The translations under genes and the position numbers were made by a program. Below, piece after piece: positions 44,462 through 55,921 of a DNA stretch of 64,000 nucleotides (position 1 is the first letter of the stretch; every line of letters begins with the position of its first letter). The DNA comes from Paenibacillus sp. JNUCC32 (lineage in GTDB: Bacteria > Bacillota > Bacilli > Paenibacillales > Paenibacillaceae). A model generated the notes under the pieces. The model ran no database searches. It was not told the origin of the DNA and was given only the letters and a program-made list of their open reading frames with translations. The stretch covers positions 186,001 through 250,000 of the forward strand of contig NZ_CP062260.1 in assembly GCF_014863545.1 (NCBI RefSeq), written 5' to 3'.

Positions 44462-44764
44462 TTGGTGACTTTACTGCCGATCGAGATTGAAGGACATACC
44501 GTTATGGGCGTCGAGGTCAAACTTCCGAAAACTACGCTGCTGGCTGTATACACTTCCCGCGGTTATATTATGTGCGGTGCCCTCGATGTGGGCCTTCTGA
44601 ACGAACAGCTTGCAGACCGCAAGATTATTGCCGGGAGAGCCGTTGGGGTTCGCACATTGGAGCAGCTGCTGGAGGCACCGCTGGAATCGGTAACCTTGGA
44701 GGCGGAGAAGTGGGGCATCCATCCCGGCCTCGCCTGCAAGGATGCGATCCTGCGGATGATCTGA
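44462..44764 (+). CDS. YunC family protein (DUF1805)
   Basis: 100 residues from TTG 44462 (GGGGAGGA about 10 bases upstream; GTG one codon later is possible). DUF1805 signature: LPIEIEGHTVMGVEVKLPKT, YTSRGYIMCGALDV and GRAVGVRTLEQLLEAPLESV. B. subtilis YunC is a small cytoplasmic protein of known structure but unknown function. A YunD-like phosphoesterase lies 11 kb away rather than next door as in B. subtilis. Confidence 0.85.
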   Translation: MVTLLPIEIEGHTVMGVEVKLPKTTLLAVYTSRGYIMCGALDVGLLNEQLADRKIIAGRAVGVRTLEQLLEAPLESVTLEAEKWGIHPGLACKDAILRMI

Positions 44765-44783
44765 GCCCAGCAGGCTTAAGCGG

Positions 44784-44819
44784 TACAAGAGTGATTCCGG
44801 TGCGGATCGCTCTTTTTTT
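44784..44819 (+). terminator. Terminator after the YunC gene
   Basis: AAGAGTGATTCC/GGATCGCTCTT stem with a seven-T tail. Confidence 0.8.
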
Positions 44820-44872
44820 AATGAGATAAGCGATGCTTTTGTCAGCTTCACAGGGAAAAAAATGCGCCGAAA

Positions 44873-44936
44873 CGCCATCAAAGAGAACAAACGGACAATC
44901 GGCGGGGGCCTTTTGTCCGTTTGTTCGTTGATGGCG
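44873..44936. repeat. Long imperfect inverted repeat
   Basis: CGCCATCAA (44873-44881) pairs with TTGATGGCG (44928-44936), and GAACAAACGGACAA (44885-44898) pairs with TTGTCCGTTTGTTC (44913-44926). This gives about 23 paired bases with a small internal loop. It lies downstream of both convergent genes. On the minus strand a run of eight T occurs 20 bases further. Confidence 0.7.
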
Positions 44937-44956
44937 TGAAATCTTGCAGCGGCTTA

Positions 44957-46033
44957 TTAGAATAAGTTTTTCAAGCTCTCTTCGTAAGGTGCTTGCACGA
45001 CGCCTTTTTCCGTTATGATCGCCGTCACGTATTCGTTCGGCGTAATGTCGAAGGCAGGGTTGTACACTTTGACGCCTTGTGGTGCGGTGCGCTTGCCGAA
45101 ACCTTCCGTGATTTCTTCCGCCGGCCGCTCCTCAATCGGAATATCGGCACCCGTCTTCGTATTCAGGTCGATCGTGGACAACGGGCACGCCACATAAAAA
45201 GGAATGCCATGGGCTTTCGCCAGGACCGCGACCCCATACGTACCGATTTTGTTGGCGACATCGCCGTTTGCGGCTACGCGATCCGTACCGACGATAACCG
45301 CTTGTATCCAACCTTTGGACATGACCATGGCGGCCATGTTGTCTGCCAGCAGCGTGACGTCGATGCCGGCCTGCTGGAGTTCAAAGGCGGTTAGGCGGGC
45401 ACCTTGCAGAACGGGTCTCGTTTCATCCGCGAACACCTTGATGTTCAGGCCCTGCTCATGGGCCAGATACATTGGCGCCAGGGCGGTCCCGTATTTGGCG
45501 GTCGCCAATCCCCCCGCATTGCAGTGGGTGAGCACGCCCATGCCGTCCCGGAAGAACGGCAGCGCGTTCTCGCCGATGCGGCGGCATACATCCTCGTCCT
45601 CGGACCGGATGGCCTCGGCTTCGGCGAGCAGCGCCGCGTTCAGACCAGCCGTGTCGAGATCCGAAGCCGCCAGCTTCTCGGCTGCAAGCTTGATGCGGTC
45701 CAGCGCCCAGAACAGATTGACGGCCGTCGGTCTGGACGTTGCGAGATAAGCGCAGGTTTTTGCGACTTGCTGAAGCCAATCCTCGCGACCATCGGCTTCC
45801 ACCTGCATTCCCCCGAGAACGGCGCCGAATGCTGCCGCGATGCCGATCGCCGGTGCGCCGCGGACTTTCATGGAGTGAATCCCTTCCCAGACTTCCTCTG
45901 GCGTATAGAGCTTAAGATAGACGATCTCTTCCGGGAGCAAGCGCTGATCCAGAAGGACCAGATGGTCTCCTCCCCAGTAAACCGAGCTTAGCGGTTCATA
46001 GGTGCTGGTATTGCCGGTAGTCATACCGCTCAT
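44957..46033 (-). CDS. mtnA: S-methyl-5-thioribose-1-phosphate isomerase
   Basis: 358 residues, family length. Signature blocks are [36 protein letters not shown] (catalytic Cys), [20 protein letters not shown] and [19 protein letters not shown] (catalytic Asp). It converts methylthioribose-1-phosphate to the ribulose form in methionine salvage. ATG overlaps the mtnK stop (ATGA), so the pair is translationally coupled. A TTG-free, GAGGT-type site precedes it. Confidence 0.95.
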   Translation of the reverse strand: MSGMTTGNTSTYEPLSSVYWGGDHLVLLDQRLLPEEIVYLKLYTPEEVWEGIHSMKVRGAPAIGIAAAFGAVLGGMQVEADGREDWLQQVAKTCAYLATSRPTAVNLFWALDRIKLAAEKLAASDLDTAGLNAALLAEAEAIRSEDEDVCRRIGENALPFFRDGMGVLTHCNAGGLATAKYGTALAPMYLAHEQGLNIKVFADETRPVLQGARLTAFELQQAGIDVTLLADNMAAMVMSKGWIQAVIVGTDRVAANGDVANKIGTYGVAVLAKAHGIPFYVACPLSTIDLNTKTGADIPIEERPAEEITEGFGKRTAPQGVKVYNPAFDITPNEYVTAIITEKGVVQAPYEESLKNLF

Positions 46034-47253
46034 ATCGATACCTCATTTCCTTTGGATGCTTGCGTGATCAAGGTCAGTATGTCCTCGAAGGACTTGATGC
46101 TGCGGTGATGGCGCACGAGATTTTTGCCGATGGCGAGCGCTTTGCGCTGTGCAGCTTCTCTGGCCTTATCGTCCGCTATGGTGTCGATGTCCGCAACATG
46201 GGACAATCCGACGATGCGCCGAATCATTTTGCAGCCAGCGAATCCTGCGGCATCCTTCAAAATCTGCGACACATAATGGTCCTGATAGCCTGGCGTGCGG
46301 GACATCTCGTCCAAGAGATCATCGTTCCACAGCGAGCGGAAGTTGTTCTCGAAGTGGTTCCAAACGCTGCTCGCCATCTCGAGGAGTCGGGCTTCCCGGG
46401 CGGCCAGCGTCTGCTCGTCCCCGCTCCAGCCCGGCTGTGCCGCGTAGTTGAGCAGGAGGTTGCCGATCACCGCGCCGATATCGAATCCCATCGGGCCGAA
46501 ATAAGCGAATTCCGGGTCGATCACCTTGGTGGATTCCGGCGTGACGAAGATGCTGCCCGTATGCAGATCCCCGTGGAGCAGAGCTTGCGCATGGGTCAGA
46601 AACTTATGGCGCAGCAGCGCGACTTCGAAGTGAAGCGGCAGGTCGGCGCGAAGGGCTTCCGCTTCATCGGCAATGCTCTGTTCATAGTTATTGTTGGCGG
46701 ATTCGCGGTATGGATCCTCAAAGATTAAGTCCTCGGTAATTTTGCATAGATCCGGATTAACGAAACGGCCGGCAAGTTCCTTCTTCTTCTGCTGGTTCAT
46801 GCCCAGATCCGACGTATAGAACAGGGTTCTGGCCAAAAACCGGCCGATATGCTCCGCGAAGTTCGGATAGGCGATGCCTTCGATAAGGCCTTTGCGCATG
46901 ATGGTGTATTCGCTTAAGTCTTCCATCACGGTGTAGGCGAGCTCATCCGAATAGCCGTATACTTTTGGCACGAGGTCAGGGCACAGGGAGTACTCCGTCT
47001 CCAGGGCGAGACGCTCGATGCGCGCGCGGTCGAGAGACAGCGGCCAGGATTCGCCTACGACTTTTGCATAAGGAACAGCTTGCTTGATAATGATACTATC
47101 AGCCGTATTTTTGGCGGTGACATGAAACACCAGATTGAGATTGCCGTCGCCGATTTCGCGGCATTCGAGTTCGGCATGGTCCGGGAACCGGCCCGGTATA
47201 CTTTTAGCTAATTGTATCGCTTCGTCCGCGTTCAGCGGATGATATGCAGACAT
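46030..47253 (-). CDS. mtnK: S-methyl-5-thioribose kinase
   Basis: 407 residues of the aminoglycoside-phosphotransferase/kinase fold. Markers are [20 protein letters not shown] (ATP site Lys), the catalytic loop [15 protein letters not shown] (HGDLH) and [15 protein letters not shown] (metal-binding DPE). It phosphorylates methylthioribose recovered from polyamine synthesis. GGGGGTGA lies 6 bases before the ATG. In many Bacillus relatives this operon has an S-box riboswitch; none is visible here. Confidence 0.95.
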   Translation of the reverse strand: MSAYHPLNADEAIQLAKSIPGRFPDHAELECREIGDGNLNLVFHVTAKNTADSIIIKQAVPYAKVVGESWPLSLDRARIERLALETEYSLCPDLVPKVYGYSDELAYTVMEDLSEYTIMRKGLIEGIAYPNFAEHIGRFLARTLFYTSDLGMNQQKKKELAGRFVNPDLCKITEDLIFEDPYRESANNNYEQSIADEAEALRADLPLHFEVALLRHKFLTHAQALLHGDLHTGSIFVTPESTKVIDPEFAYFGPMGFDIGAVIGNLLLNYAAQPGWSGDEQTLAAREARLLEMASSVWNHFENNFRSLWNDDLLDEMSRTPGYQDHYVSQILKDAAGFAGCKMIRRIVGLSHVADIDTIADDKAREAAQRKALAIGKNLVRHHRSIKSFEDILTLITQASKGNEVSI

Positions 47254-47563
47254 GGATGGTCACCCCCAAATATAATAGAAGAAAAAACAAAGCCAACTTT
47301 TTTGCTTGGTATTACCTAGTATAACGTTTTTTCGCGAATTTTGTATAATTTTTTGGCAAGTCTCAAGGTTAGCCGAACCTGATTCGCTTCGCAGTCCTGA
47401 GGGTAAACTACAAATAGACGCCCAAGCACAGGATGTACTCATATATTAATGAAGGAATAGCATTAGCAGATGGTTCCAGTTACAATGGGGATACACCGAT
47501 CTGCCGAATGTTCCTTTGACGCAGTACAGGGTGCATTTCATATAGAAAAGGAAGGGATAAACC
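47254..47563. other. Divergent region between mtnK and dps
   Basis: AT-rich near mtnK. Around 47362-47401 a small three-stem fold is possible (CTCAAGG/CCTGAG closing GGTT-AACC and GATT-AGTC hairpins). No S-box or T-box consensus was seen. Confidence 0.4.
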
Positions 47564-48040
47564 ATGGCAAAAACTACATCTGGCAAAGCTGCAGGAAAAA
47601 CGAAAAACGCAAGTCTGGAGCAATTGCTCAATCAGCAGGTTGCGAACTTCAACGTGCTCTACGTCAAACTTCACAACTATCACTGGTATGTAACCGGAGA
47701 GCAGTTCTACTCCCTTCATGTTAAATTCGAAGAGCTTTATGACGAAATCACGCTTAAAATGGATGAGGTTGCGGAACGCCTGCTTTCGATCAAAGGCAAG
47801 CCGGCTGCAACGATGAAAGAATATCTGGAGCTTGCGACCGTTCAGGAGGCCTCCGGCAACGAGGATACCCGCGGCATGGTACAGGCCTTGGTCGAGGACT
47901 TTGCTACCGTGTCCGAGGAATTGGCGGAAGGCATCGAAATGGCCGAGGAAGCCGGAGATGCGCCGACAGCGGACATGTTCACCGGGTTCAAGGCCGATCT
48001 CGAGAAGCATATGTGGATGCTGCGCTCATACCTTGGATAA
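47564..48040 (+). CDS. dps: Dps-family DNA-starvation/ferritin-like protein
   Basis: 158 residues. A Lys/Ala/Gly-rich N-terminal tail (residues 1-16) could bind DNA. The ferroxidase motif is HNYHWYVTGEQFYSLHVKFE with HVKFEELYDEITLKMDEVAE, in the expected places for the inter-subunit di-iron site. Dps dodecamers oxidise and store iron and shield DNA from peroxide. AAGGAAGGG precedes the ATG. It sits next to the suf operon, whose promoter region carries a PerR-like box, tying both to iron and oxidative stress. Confidence 0.94.
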   Translation: MAKTTSGKAAGKTKNASLEQLLNQQVANFNVLYVKLHNYHWYVTGEQFYSLHVKFEELYDEITLKMDEVAERLLSIKGKPAATMKEYLELATVQEASGNEDTRGMVQALVEDFATVSEELAEGIEMAEEAGDAPTADMFTGFKADLEKHMWMLRSYLG

Positions 48041-48233
48041 AGCGTGATTCCTATAGAATGATATCCCCATTCATTCCGTATATTCGCTGCAGCTTGAGGC
48101 AGCTTGTTAACGAGTCCTCATAGCTTATGTGTCCCCCAACACCGTCTGACGACGCGCGGCTTACGCCGTTGCCTAGATGCTGTGGCGACACGGGGAGCAT
48201 CAGCATATACGGCGGATGAAAAGGGCAGAATGA

Positions 48234-48272
48234 AACAGGCTTGGCCGGTTAATCGGCCAAGCCTGTTTTTAA
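48234..48272 (+). terminator. Terminator downstream of dps
   Basis: A 14-bp stem AACAGGCTTGGCCG (48234-48247) with 48254-48267 and a TTTTTA tail. Confidence 0.88.
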
Positions 48273-48348
48273 TGGTTACAGTTGTCCGAATGTTGTCTCC
48301 AAAAGGCTTGTCCGGTTGAAATACGTCATTTTTTATTATAAAATGGCT

Positions 48349-48384
48349 TGAGAATCATTGATAATCAGTTTAGAATGATTATAA
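48349..48384. promoter_or_regulatory. PerR/Fur-like box cluster before the suf operon
   Basis: TTAGAATGATTATAA (48370-48384) matches the PerR box TTATAATNATTATAA at all but one position. Just upstream 48349-48367 (TGAGAAT...GATAATCA) has two GATAAT-like hexamers. A TACAAT at 48421 may be the -10. Confidence 0.6.
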
Positions 48385-48481
48385 ATAAAGAATCACTTTT
48401 TGTTTTATGAAATCAGGGCGTACAATCCTGTTATCATATGGGACAACAAATACACTACCTATTCAACGGAGGGAATCTAAT

Positions 48482-49264
48482 ATGTCAACCAAGTTTGTCA
48501 TTGAAGGATTGAAAGCAACGATCGAAGGCAAGGAGATCCTGAAGGGGATCAACCTTGAGATGAAGGGCGGAGAAGTTCATGCCATCATGGGACCAAACGG
48601 AACGGGTAAAAGTACGTTGGCTTCCGCGTTGATGGGTCATCCTAAATATGAAGTAACCGAAGGTAAAGTATTCCTAGACGATGAAGACGTGCTGGAGATG
48701 GAAGTAGACGAGCGCGCACGCGCAGGCCTGTTCCTGGCCATGCAATATCCGAGCGAAATCGCCGGCGTGACGAACTCCGATTTCCTGCGCAGCTCCATCA
48801 ATGCACGCCGCGGCGAAGGCAACGAGATTTCCCTGATCAAGTTCATTCGTCAAATGGAAGGCAAAATGAAAGAGCTCGAGATGAATCCCGAGTTTGCTCA
48901 CCGTTACCTGAACGAAGGCTTCTCCGGCGGTGAGAAGAAGCGTAATGAAATTCTGCAAATGATGATGCTGGATCCGAAAATCGTCGTGCTTGACGAAATC
49001 GACTCCGGTCTGGATATCGATGCTTTGAGAATCGTGGCGAACGGCGTAAATGCCATGAAGTCCGAAGAGCGCGGTTTCTTGATCATTACCCACTACCAGC
49101 GTTTGCTTAACTATATCACGCCAGATTACGTTCACGTTATGATGCAAGGGCGCATCGTGAAATCCGGCGGCCCTGAGCTGGCTGAGCGTCTGGAAGCGGA
49201 AGGTTACGACTGGATCAAGGAAGAGCTGGGTATTACCGATGAAACTGTAGGTCAAGACGCGTAA
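48482..49264 (+). CDS. sufC: Fe-S cluster assembly ATPase SufC
   Basis: 260 residues from the ATG at 48482 (GGAGGG upstream; the frame is open from 48407). Walker A GPNGTGKST is at 37-45, signature FSGGEKKR near 158, Walker B KIVVLDEIDSGLD, and His in ITHYQR. SufC is the soluble ABC-type ATPase of the SufBCD scaffold that builds iron-sulfur clusters. It is the first gene of sufCDSUB, the standard Firmicutes order. Confidence 0.97.
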   Translation: MSTKFVIEGLKATIEGKEILKGINLEMKGGEVHAIMGPNGTGKSTLASALMGHPKYEVTEGKVFLDDEDVLEMEVDERARAGLFLAMQYPSEIAGVTNSDFLRSSINARRGEGNEISLIKFIRQMEGKMKELEMNPEFAHRYLNEGFSGGEKKRNEILQMMMLDPKIVVLDEIDSGLDIDALRIVANGVNAMKSEERGFLIITHYQRLLNYITPDYVHVMMQGRIVKSGGPELAERLEAEGYDWIKEELGITDETVGQDA

Positions 49265-49286
49265 ATAGACGGGAGGAGGAAACGAT

Positions 49287-52217
<2,931 letters not shown>

Positions 52218-52250
52218 GCGAATGAACAGATCGATAGGGAGGTAAGTTAA

Positions 52251-53648
52251 ATGGCTAAAAAAGCGCCAGAAATGGAAGAGTATAAATATGGTTTCCGTGA
52301 CGAGCACAAGGCTATTTTCCAAACCGGTAAAGGTTTGACGCGTGAAGTCGTTACGGAAATATCCAAAATCAAGAACGAGCCGGAATGGATGCTGGAATTC
52401 CGTTTGAAGGCTCTGGAGCAGTTCGAGAAAATGCCGATGCCTCGTTGGGGCGGCGATCTCGACGAGCTGGATTTCAACGATATCCAGTATTATGTAAGAC
52501 CTTCCGAGAAGCAAGGCAAGACGTGGGAGGAAGTACCGGCCGAGATCAAGGAAACCTTCGATAAGTTGGGTATTCCCGAAGCAGAGCAGAAGTTCCTGGC
52601 GGGCGTATCCGCGCAGTACGAATCCGAAGTGGTCTACCATAATATGCAAAAGGATCTAGAGGATCAAGGCGTTATCTTCATGGATACCGACACGGCTCTT
52701 AGAGAGCATCCGGAGATTCTGAAAGAGTACTTTGCAACGGTCGTACCTCCGACGGATAACAAATTCGCGGCTTTGAACAGCGCGGTATGGTCCGGCGGAA
52801 GCTTCATCTATGTGCCGAAAGGCGTACAGTGCGAAATTCCGCTGCAAGCCTACTTCCGGATCAACTCCGAGAACATGGGTCAGTTCGAACGCACTCTGAT
52901 CATTGCCGACGAGGACAGCTTCGTGCATTACGTTGAAGGCTGTACGGCTCCGATCTACAGCACGAACTCGCTTCACAGTGCCGTGGTTGAGATCATCTGC
53001 AAAAAGAACGCGCGTGTTCGCTACACGACGATTCAGAACTGGGCACCGAACATCTACAACCTCGTAACGAAGCGCGCGGTTGCGGAAGAGAACGCAACGA
53101 TGGAATGGGTGGATGGTAACATCGGCTCCAAGCTGACGATGAAATACCCTGCTGTCGTCCTGAAAGGACGCGGTGCCAAAGGGATGGTGCTTTCCATCGC
53201 GGTTGCGGGCAAAGGCCAGCATCAGGACGCTGGGGCGAAAATGCTCCACCTGGCGCCGGATACGACGTCCACGATCGTATCGAAATCGATCAGTAAGCAT
53301 GGCGGTAAAGTAACATACCGCGGTCTCGCCTCGTTCGGCCGCAATGCGGAAGGCGCGAAAGCGAACATTAAGTGCGATACGCTCATTCTCGATAATGAGT
53401 CGACGTCCGATACGATTCCTTACAACGAAATCAAGAACGACAACATTACGCTGGAGCATGAGGCGACCGTCTCCAAGGTATCCGAGGATCAGTTGTTCTA
53501 CCTCATGAGCCGCGGACTTACGGAAGACGAAGCTACGCAGATGATCGTTATGGGCTTCATCGAGCCGTTCACCAAAGAACTTCCGATGGAGTATGCCGTT
53601 GAAATGAACCGCCTGATCAAGTTCGAGATGGAAGGTTCCATCGGCTAA
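52251..53648 (+). CDS. sufB: Fe-S cluster assembly scaffold SufB
   Basis: 465 residues. SufB hallmarks are [56 protein letters not shown] (conserved Cys) and [20 protein letters not shown] near the C-terminus. With SufC and SufD it assembles the cluster before delivery. GGGAGG precedes the ATG. It is the last gene of the operon and is followed by a strong terminator. Confidence 0.97.
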   Translation: MAKKAPEMEEYKYGFRDEHKAIFQTGKGLTREVVTEISKIKNEPEWMLEFRLKALEQFEKMPMPRWGGDLDELDFNDIQYYVRPSEKQGKTWEEVPAEIKETFDKLGIPEAEQKFLAGVSAQYESEVVYHNMQKDLEDQGVIFMDTDTALREHPEILKEYFATVVPPTDNKFAALNSAVWSGGSFIYVPKGVQCEIPLQAYFRINSENMGQFERTLIIADEDSFVHYVEGCTAPIYSTNSLHSAVVEIICKKNARVRYTTIQNWAPNIYNLVTKRAVAEENATMEWVDGNIGSKLTMKYPAVVLKGRGAKGMVLSIAVAGKGQHQDAGAKMLHLAPDTTSTIVSKSISKHGGKVTYRGLASFGRNAEGAKANIKCDTLILDNESTSDTIPYNEIKNDNITLEHEATVSKVSEDQLFYLMSRGLTEDEATQMIVMGFIEPFTKELPMEYAVEMNRLIKFEMEGSIG

Positions 53649-53667
53649 GTAGTTCATATGAAGACAG

Positions 53668-53708
53668 GAGCGAATCACTCAGGGATGGGTGATTCGCTCT
53701 TTTTTTTG
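53668..53708 (+). terminator. Terminator of the suf operon
   Basis: Stem GAGCGAATCAC (53668-53678) / GTGATTCGCTC (53689-53699) and an eight-T tail. Confidence 0.92.
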
Positions 53709-53843
53709 TGCTTGAACGTTTATGGGAATGGCACCGAGACGCGGACGAAGAGATTTATAGATTGCACAGGCCGGTTGGATACGTCTTCGATTGTGCCAAA
53801 ATCCAATAAGATTTGATGTGAAAAACGTCACAAGGCAGACGCT

Positions 53844-53870
53844 AAAAACGCCAGCCTCAAGGCTGACGGC
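53844..53870 (-). terminator. Terminator after the HD-GYP gene
   Basis: Stem GCCGTCAGCC/GGCTGGCG around loop TTGA on the minus strand, followed by TTTTT. Confidence 0.75.
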
Positions 53871-53937
53871 AATACTGGTTATTCGAGCAGGGAAGCAAGC
53901 GATTTAGCAGCTTCCGGATTATCTTTAGGAACACAGG

Positions 53938-54984
53938 TCACAACAGAATCTCTTGAATCTCGGTATGATATTCCTTGGAGAGGTCGATGAAACGATCATC
54001 GGTCTTTACAAGCGGACGGAAGTAATCCGAAGGATGGTTCATGACGATGATGCCGGATTCGCCCGTCGTCAGCAGAACCTTTTTGCCGATGAAATTCGGC
54101 AGCATCTGCTGAATGAAAGCGTGCGTCGGCTTGCCGTTCAGCTTCCCGAAGCTGAGACTGTACAGCTCGCGCAGAACGGTTAGCAGCTGCTGCTTGGACT
54201 GATAGACACGGTTCGTTGTCATGGCGCTGTAGACATCGGCTACCGCGCAAATATGAGAGTACGGATGAATCTGGTCTGCATGGAGCGCTCGCGGATAGCC
54301 CGAACGGTCATCCCGTTCATGGTGCTGAAGCGCGACCATGGCGGTCACCTTGTCATCCATGGATTCGGCGATCATCTCGTAACCATAGATGGTGTGCAGC
54401 TTCACTTCCTCGAATTCCTCGGGGGTCAGCTTGCCGGGCTTGTCCAGGATATCCCTTGAAATCTTACTCTTGCCGATATCATGGAGATAACCTGCCTTGC
54501 CGATTTCATAGGCTTCCTTGCCGGAGTAACCCATCCAATCCGCGATGTAGTAGGATAGCATCCCTACTTGAATGGAATGCCTGTAGGTATAATCGTCTGT
54601 TCCATTAAACAGCAGAAGCAGGGATACCACATCCGTATGCTCGTTCAGCGAGCCGACCAGTGGCTGGAAAACATCGTCTACAAGGGATTCATTGAACTTT
54701 CCGGATTGGGATGCTTCCGTAAATAAGGCGGAGCATCCGTCAAACGCAAGGTTAAAGTGAGGTTTAACCTTGTTGAACGAGTCCGAAATTTCAGATAACG
54801 GATCGAGGGATACGGACAGCGCGCGCGGCTGTATTTCTATGTAATCGATGCCGTGCTGCAATAGCTTGGATATATCCTCTGAACGTAGCAAAGCTCCTTT
54901 TTGCAGAACATGAACGCCGTTAGTGTTGTAAGCATCCTGCTGTATTTGATCACCGGGTTTCAGGTCCGTGACATGTACTCTCAA
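53938..54984 (-). CDS. HD-GYP domain protein, probable c-di-GMP phosphodiesterase
   Basis: 348 residues. The N-terminal ~60 residues form a small domain (VTDLKPGDQIQQDAYNTNGV). The HD-GYP domain spans about 125-300, with YTYRHSIQVGMLSYYIADWM, KAGYLHDIGKSKI (HD pair), LQHHERDDRSGYPRAL (the GYP motif) and VADVYSAMTTNRVY. Residues for metal binding look intact, so it is probably active on c-di-GMP. The start is TTG 54984 after AGAGGTG. Similar in layout to the protein at 58359-59462. Confidence 0.92.
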   Translation of the reverse strand: MRVHVTDLKPGDQIQQDAYNTNGVHVLQKGALLRSEDISKLLQHGIDYIEIQPRALSVSLDPLSEISDSFNKVKPHFNLAFDGCSALFTEASQSGKFNESLVDDVFQPLVGSLNEHTDVVSLLLLFNGTDDYTYRHSIQVGMLSYYIADWMGYSGKEAYEIGKAGYLHDIGKSKISRDILDKPGKLTPEEFEEVKLHTIYGYEMIAESMDDKVTAMVALQHHERDDRSGYPRALHADQIHPYSHICAVADVYSAMTTNRVYQSKQQLLTVLRELYSLSFGKLNGKPTHAFIQQMLPNFIGKKVLLTTGESGIIVMNHPSDYFRPLVKTDDRFIDLSKEYHTEIQEILL

Positions 54985-55072
54985 ATCATTGCACCTCTTG
55001 CCCTTATATAAGTAAAAAGATCAAAACTATCTTAGCAAGAAAATTATGGTTTTACAATGATATAATCGCGAC

Positions 55073-55810
55073 TTATTGCCTAGCCATTGGGTCCCAGGGT
55101 CCGGTCTGCGCCCCTTTCCACTCGGATCCATCGTCCCATATCTCCTTCTTCCAGATCGGAACGGATCGCTTCAACTGCTCGATGGCATATCGGCTTGCTT
55201 CGTAACATGTTTCCCGATGCGGTGAAGATACGGCGATAACGACGCTGGTTTCCCCGATTCCGACCGTACCGATACGGTGGGAAATCGCGCATTTCGTGCC
55301 GGGCCATCGGCCGTGGATGTCCATGCAGATTTGCTGCATTTCTTTCAGGGCCATCGGAATGTAAGCTTCATACTCCAGCGTTACTGTTCGCATCTGACCG
55401 GTTATCTCCCGCGTCGTGCCTACAAAGGAAAGCGTTGCGCCATGGTTATCATCATGCACTTTGGCGATGGTTTCTTCCACGGACAGCCGGTGGCAGGTGA
55501 TGGTGCACGTTCCGTCTGACGAGGAACTGGAGCCTGTGTCCTGCAGGTTGGTTCCGTCCCCGCCGGACACAGGCGGAATCAGAGCCACCTCGTCCCCGCT
55601 CTGAATAAGCTGATCCGGCAGCGCATATTCTTGATTGACCGCAACGAAGGCCGTGGCAATCTGGGACTGGGCATCAGGATAAGCCTCGCTAAGAAGCAGC
55701 TTCAAATCCCCGGTCGTAAGGGGGAGGGCGGGTACGCTGAATGCAAGTGAAGCCGTGCCGATGCGATCGGCTAATCCGGCGAATAGCAGTATGGAAATGG
55801 TTGTCGACAT
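55073..55810 (-). CDS. MoaD-MoaE fusion, molybdopterin synthase
   Basis: 245 residues from the ATG at 55810 (GAGGTG 6 bases upstream). Residues 1-84 are the ubiquitin-like MoaD domain ending PPVSGGDG. Its Gly83-Gly84 is normally the free, thiocarboxylated C-terminus. A Ser-rich linker (about 88-100) leads to the MoaE domain (about 105-235) with SFVGTTREITG, LEYEAYIPMALKEMQ, AISHRIGTVGIGE and VPIWKKEIWDDGSEW (catalytic Lys). It converts precursor Z to molybdopterin. No other moa gene is adjacent. The fusion must be cut after the Gly pair to work by the known mechanism. Confidence 0.93.
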   Translation of the reverse strand: MSTTISILLFAGLADRIGTASLAFSVPALPLTTGDLKLLLSEAYPDAQSQIATAFVAVNQEYALPDQLIQSGDEVALIPPVSGGDGTNLQDTGSSSSSDGTCTITCHRLSVEETIAKVHDDNHGATLSFVGTTREITGQMRTVTLEYEAYIPMALKEMQQICMDIHGRWPGTKCAISHRIGTVGIGETSVVIAVSSPHRETCYEASRYAIEQLKRSVPIWKKEIWDDGSEWKGAQTGPWDPMARQ

Positions 55811-55921
55811 TTTGATCACCTCGTAATTCTTATGGGCTACAATATACCATATTCTTCGCTAAAATGTTATGCTTGTAAGACCGGAAATTATCGTAAAAGT
55901 AACTTGGGAGGGGGCCGCCAG

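Larger units (their letters stand above)
48041..48481. other. Region between dps and sufC
   Basis: The first ~190 bases hold no recognisable gene. A terminator (48234) and then the AT-rich suf promoter region with Fur/PerR-like motifs follow. Confidence 0.5.

Noticed and set aside
47254..47563. Possible S-box or T-box before mtnK
   Set aside because: No kink-turn or conserved core of either riboswitch was found by eye on the minus strand.
53879..53941. 20-codon minus-strand ORF overlapping the stop of the HD-GYP gene (GTGA), reading MTCVPKDNPEAAKSLASLLE
   Set aside because: No ribosome binding site, no recognised family, and too short to separate from chance. The HD-GYP gene ends normally.
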